A stretch of 7,445 bases of DNA, taken from Lachnospiraceae bacterium. GTDB taxonomy: Bacteria; Bacillota; Clostridia; Lachnospirales; Lachnospiraceae. The stretch spans positions 1 to 7,445 of the forward strand of contig JAJPYH010000171.1 in assembly GCA_021205045.1 (NCBI GenBank), read 5' to 3'. Under the pieces are notes generated by a model. The model worked only from the letters and a program-made list of their open reading frames with translations. It searched no databases and had not been told where the DNA came from. Position 1 is the stretch's first letter. The number at the start of each line of letters is the position of its first letter. The position numbers and the translations under genes were made by a program. This document shows positions 5,017 through 7,445 of this stretch, in pieces.

Positions 5017-7445
5017 ATGGACGATCAGATTTTTGACAGAATACATGAAGTTGATTTAAAAAAGACCATGGAAACCAGCTACATCGATTATGCCATGAGC
5101 GTCATTGCAGCACGTGCTCTGCCGGACGCCAGGGATGGTTTAAAGCCGGTGCAGCGGCGTATCCTTTATTCCATGATTGAACTGAATAATGGTCCCGACA
5201 AGCCGCACAGAAAGAGCGCCCGTATTGTTGGTGATACGATGGGTAAATATCATCCTCACGGAGATTCCTCCATTTATGGAGCATTGGTCAATATGGCCCA
5301 GGACTGGAATATGCGTTATATTCTAGTTGACGGACATGGAAATTTTGGCTCCATGGACGGCGATGGCGCGGCGGCCATGCGTTATACGGAGGCTCGTCTT
5401 TCAAAGATTTCCATGGAAATGCTGGCGGATATCAATAAGGACACTGTGGATTTTGTGCCCAATTTTGATGATACGGAAAAGGAACCCGTGGTGCTCCCCA
5501 GCCGTTATCCTAATCTGCTGGTGAACGGCACTACAGGTATTGCGGTTGGTATGGCTACCAATATTCCTCCTCACAATCTGCGAGAGGTAGTCAATGCTGT
5601 GGTGAAGATTATTGACAATTATGTGCAGGAGGACAGAAAGACTACCATTGAGGAGGTCCTGCAGATTGTCAAGGCGCCGGATTTTCCTACAGGCGCTACT
5701 ATTCTGGGCACCAGGGGAATTGAACAGGCTTATCGCACCGGCCGGGCCAAGCTGAAGGTTCGTGCAGTGACGGAGATTGAGACCATGCCAAGCGGTAAGA
5801 GTCAGATTATTGTGACTGAACTGCCATATATGGTCAATAAAGCCAACCTGATTGTGAAGATGGCCGATCTGGTGAAAATGAAAAAGATCGAAGGCATTAC
5901 AGCCATTCGGGATGAGTCCAACAGAGAAGGCATCCGGGTCGTCATTGAAGTGCGCAAGGACGCCAATGCCAATGTGATTTTAAATCAGCTTTACAGACAT
6001 ACGCAGCTGCAGGATACTTTTGGAGTGATCATGCTGGCGCTGACAGACAACAATCAGCCGAAGGTTATGAATCTGCTGGAAATGCTTCAGGTATATCTGA
6101 AGCATCAGGAAGATGTTGTCACCCGCCGTACAAGGTATGATTTAAATAAGGCGGAGGAAAGAGATCATATTTTACAGGGTCTTTTGATGGCGCTGGATTA
6201 TATTGATGAAGTGATCAATATTATCCGCAGCAGTGAAAATGTAGGCGCAGCGAAGGCTCGTCTGATTGAGAGATTTGGTTTTAGCGACGCACAGGCTCAG
6301 GCAATCGTGGATATGCGTCTGCGGGCGCTGACCGGTCTGGAAAGAGATAAGCTGGAGAGCGAGCATGAGGAACTGCAGAGTAAAATTTCTTATTATAAAG
6401 CTCTTCTTTCAGACAAAAAACTACTTTACGGTGTGATCAAACAGGAAATCAGCACCATTGCGGAAAAATACGGGGATGACCGCCACACTAAGGTGGTATT
6501 TGATGATTCGGAATTTAATACAGAAGATTTTGTGCCACTGAATGATACTGTGCTGGCAATGACTCATCTGGGCTATGTAAAGCGCATGACAATGGACAAT
6601 TTCAAGGCGCAGAACCGGGGCGGCCGGGGCATCAGGGGAATGCAGACAATTGAGGATGATTATATTGTCAATCTGGTGATGACAACAACCCATAGTGATC
6701 TGATGATGTATACAAACTTTGGCCGGGTTTATAAAATGAAAACCTATGAAATTCCGGAGGCCGGCAGAACGGCCAGAGGAACGGCGATTATCAACCTGCT
6801 TCAGCTGAATCCGGAAGAAAAAATATCTGCCATTGTGCCGGTAGATGAATATAATAACAATTATCAGCTGATCATGGCAACGAAGAACGGGCTGATCAAA
6901 AAGACGCCGGTTTCTGCTTACAATAATATCAGAAAGAGCGGTCTGATTGCCATAAACTTAAGGAAAGGCGACGAACTGATCGGTGTGGGTGTGGTTAATG
7001 AGGATACCCATATTATTCTGGTGACGAAGAAAGGTATGTGCATCCGCTTTAAGCAGTCAGATGTGAGAGCTACCGGCAGAGATTCCATGGGCGTCACCGG
7101 TATCCGGCTGAACGAGGGCGATGAAGTAGTCGGTATGCAGACCGATGAGATGGGTAAAAAGCTTTTGATCGCCTCTGAAAAGGGTCTGGGCAAGCTGACT
7201 GAAATGAATATGTTCAGTGCGCAGAACCGCGGCGGCAAGGGTGTCAAATGCTACAAGATCACTGAAAAAACCGGCGATGTCATGGGAATCATGGCTGTGA
7301 ACGATGATGATGAGATCATGCTGATCACCACGGAAGGCGTAATTATTCAGATCAGAGTCAGCGATATTTTCACCTTGGGCCGGATTGCTTCCGGTGTGAA
7401 GCTGATGAATCTGGACGAAGGAGTCAAAGTCGCACAGATGACAAA
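5017..7445 (+). CDS. gyrA: DNA gyrase subunit A (3' end beyond the window)
   Basis: GyrA cuts and rejoins the passing DNA double strand and wraps DNA through its C-terminal domain. The frame is open from the ATG for 809 codons to the window edge with no stop, so only the last part (probably tens of residues or fewer) is missing. Visible: N-terminal TSYIDYAMSVIAARALPDAR; the quinolone region KYHPHGDSSIYGALVNMAQ (77-95) with Ser84 (E. coli Ser83) and Gly88 (E. coli Asp87); LVDGHGNFGS; catalytic Tyr123 after Arg122 in AAMRYTEAR; the coiled-coil exit KYGDDRHTK around 480-490; then a beta-pinwheel with GyrA box QNRGGRG (532-538) and a second box-like QNRGGKG (736-742). ParC is the alternative, but a clear GyrA box and the gyrB neighbour indicate GyrA. 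Confidence 0.97.
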   Translation, partial: MDDQIFDRIHEVDLKKTMETSYIDYAMSVIAARALPDARDGLKPVQRRILYSMIELNNGPDKPHRKSARIVGDTMGKYHPHGDSSIYGALVNMAQDWNMRYILVDGHGNFGSMDGDGAAAMRYTEARLSKISMEMLADINKDTVDFVPNFDDTEKEPVVLPSRYPNLLVNGTTGIAVGMATNIPPHNLREVVNAVVKIIDNYVQEDRKTTIEEVLQIVKAPDFPTGATILGTRGIEQAYRTGRAKLKVRAVTEIETMPSGKSQIIVTELPYMVNKANLIVKMADLVKMKKIEGITAIRDESNREGIRVVIEVRKDANANVILNQLYRHTQLQDTFGVIMLALTDNNQPKVMNLLEMLQVYLKHQEDVVTRRTRYDLNKAEERDHILQGLLMALDYIDEVINIIRSSENVGAAKARLIERFGFSDAQAQAIVDMRLRALTGLERDKLESEHEELQSKISYYKALLSDKKLLYGVIKQEISTIAEKYGDDRHTKVVFDDSEFNTEDFVPLNDTVLAMTHLGYVKRMTMDNFKAQNRGGRGIRGMQTIEDDYIVNLVMTTTHSDLMMYTNFGRVYKMKTYEIPEAGRTARGTAIINLLQLNPEEKISAIVPVDEYNNNYQLIMATKNGLIKKTPVSAYNNIRKSGLIAINLRKGDELIGVGVVNEDTHIILVTKKGMCIRFKQSDVRATGRDSMGVTGIRLNEGDEVVGMQTDEMGKKLLIASEKGLGKLTEMNMFSAQNRGGKGVKCYKITEKTGDVMGIMAVNDDDEIMLITTEGVIIQIRVSDIFTLGRIASGVKLMNLDEGVKVAQMT

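Noticed and set aside
5327..5524. Forward open frame of 65 codons in another frame inside gyrA
   Set aside because: Overlaps the conserved catalytic region of gyrA out of frame; no independent support.

Overview
This window is a replication-origin and DNA-topology locus, and all of its genes are on the + strand. The order is a gene-free oriC-like region, then dnaN, yaaA (S4 domain), recF, gyrB and gyrA, with gyrA cut by the right edge. This is the conserved Gram-positive dnaA-side gene order. dnaA itself is not visible and would be expected to the left. GyrB and GyrA motifs (for example HNDSYTESIYSFVNNI, QTKQKLGN and DSSIYGALVNMAQ), the moderate G+C and the strong purine-rich ribosome binding sites suggest a member of the Clostridia, most likely Lachnospiraceae. 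That placement comes from remembered family sequences, not from a search.

Region 1-300 has no credible gene. It holds a cluster of DnaA-box-like 9-mers: one perfect reverse-strand TTATCCACA at 70-78, near-consensus copies at 122-130, 161-169 and 215-223, and weaker ones at 59-67 and 173-181. These are followed by a very AT-rich stretch at 236-270. This is the layout expected of a dnaA-dnaN intergenic origin with a DNA unwinding element beside dnaN. The four genes that follow are complete: dnaN (sliding clamp), a 72-residue S4 RNA-binding protein, recF (overlapping the S4 gene by 4 bases) and gyrB (starting 16 bases after recF). After a 79-base gap comes gyrA, which has 809 codons in the window with no stop. 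yaaA-recF-gyrB is tightly packed and probably cotranscribed. The clamp tethers polymerase, RecF supports recombinational repair at gaps, and GyrB with GyrA form the A2B2 gyrase that removes positive supercoils ahead of forks.

No novel system is evident; this is a core housekeeping region. The points worth a second look are protein-level: a charged insertion of about 68 residues at the ATPase/transducer junction of GyrB, a Ser where E. coli GyrB has the coumarin-contacting Arg136, a Gly where E. coli GyrA has the quinolone-determining Asp87, Asn-variant GyrA boxes, and a candidate DnaA-trio element at the origin.
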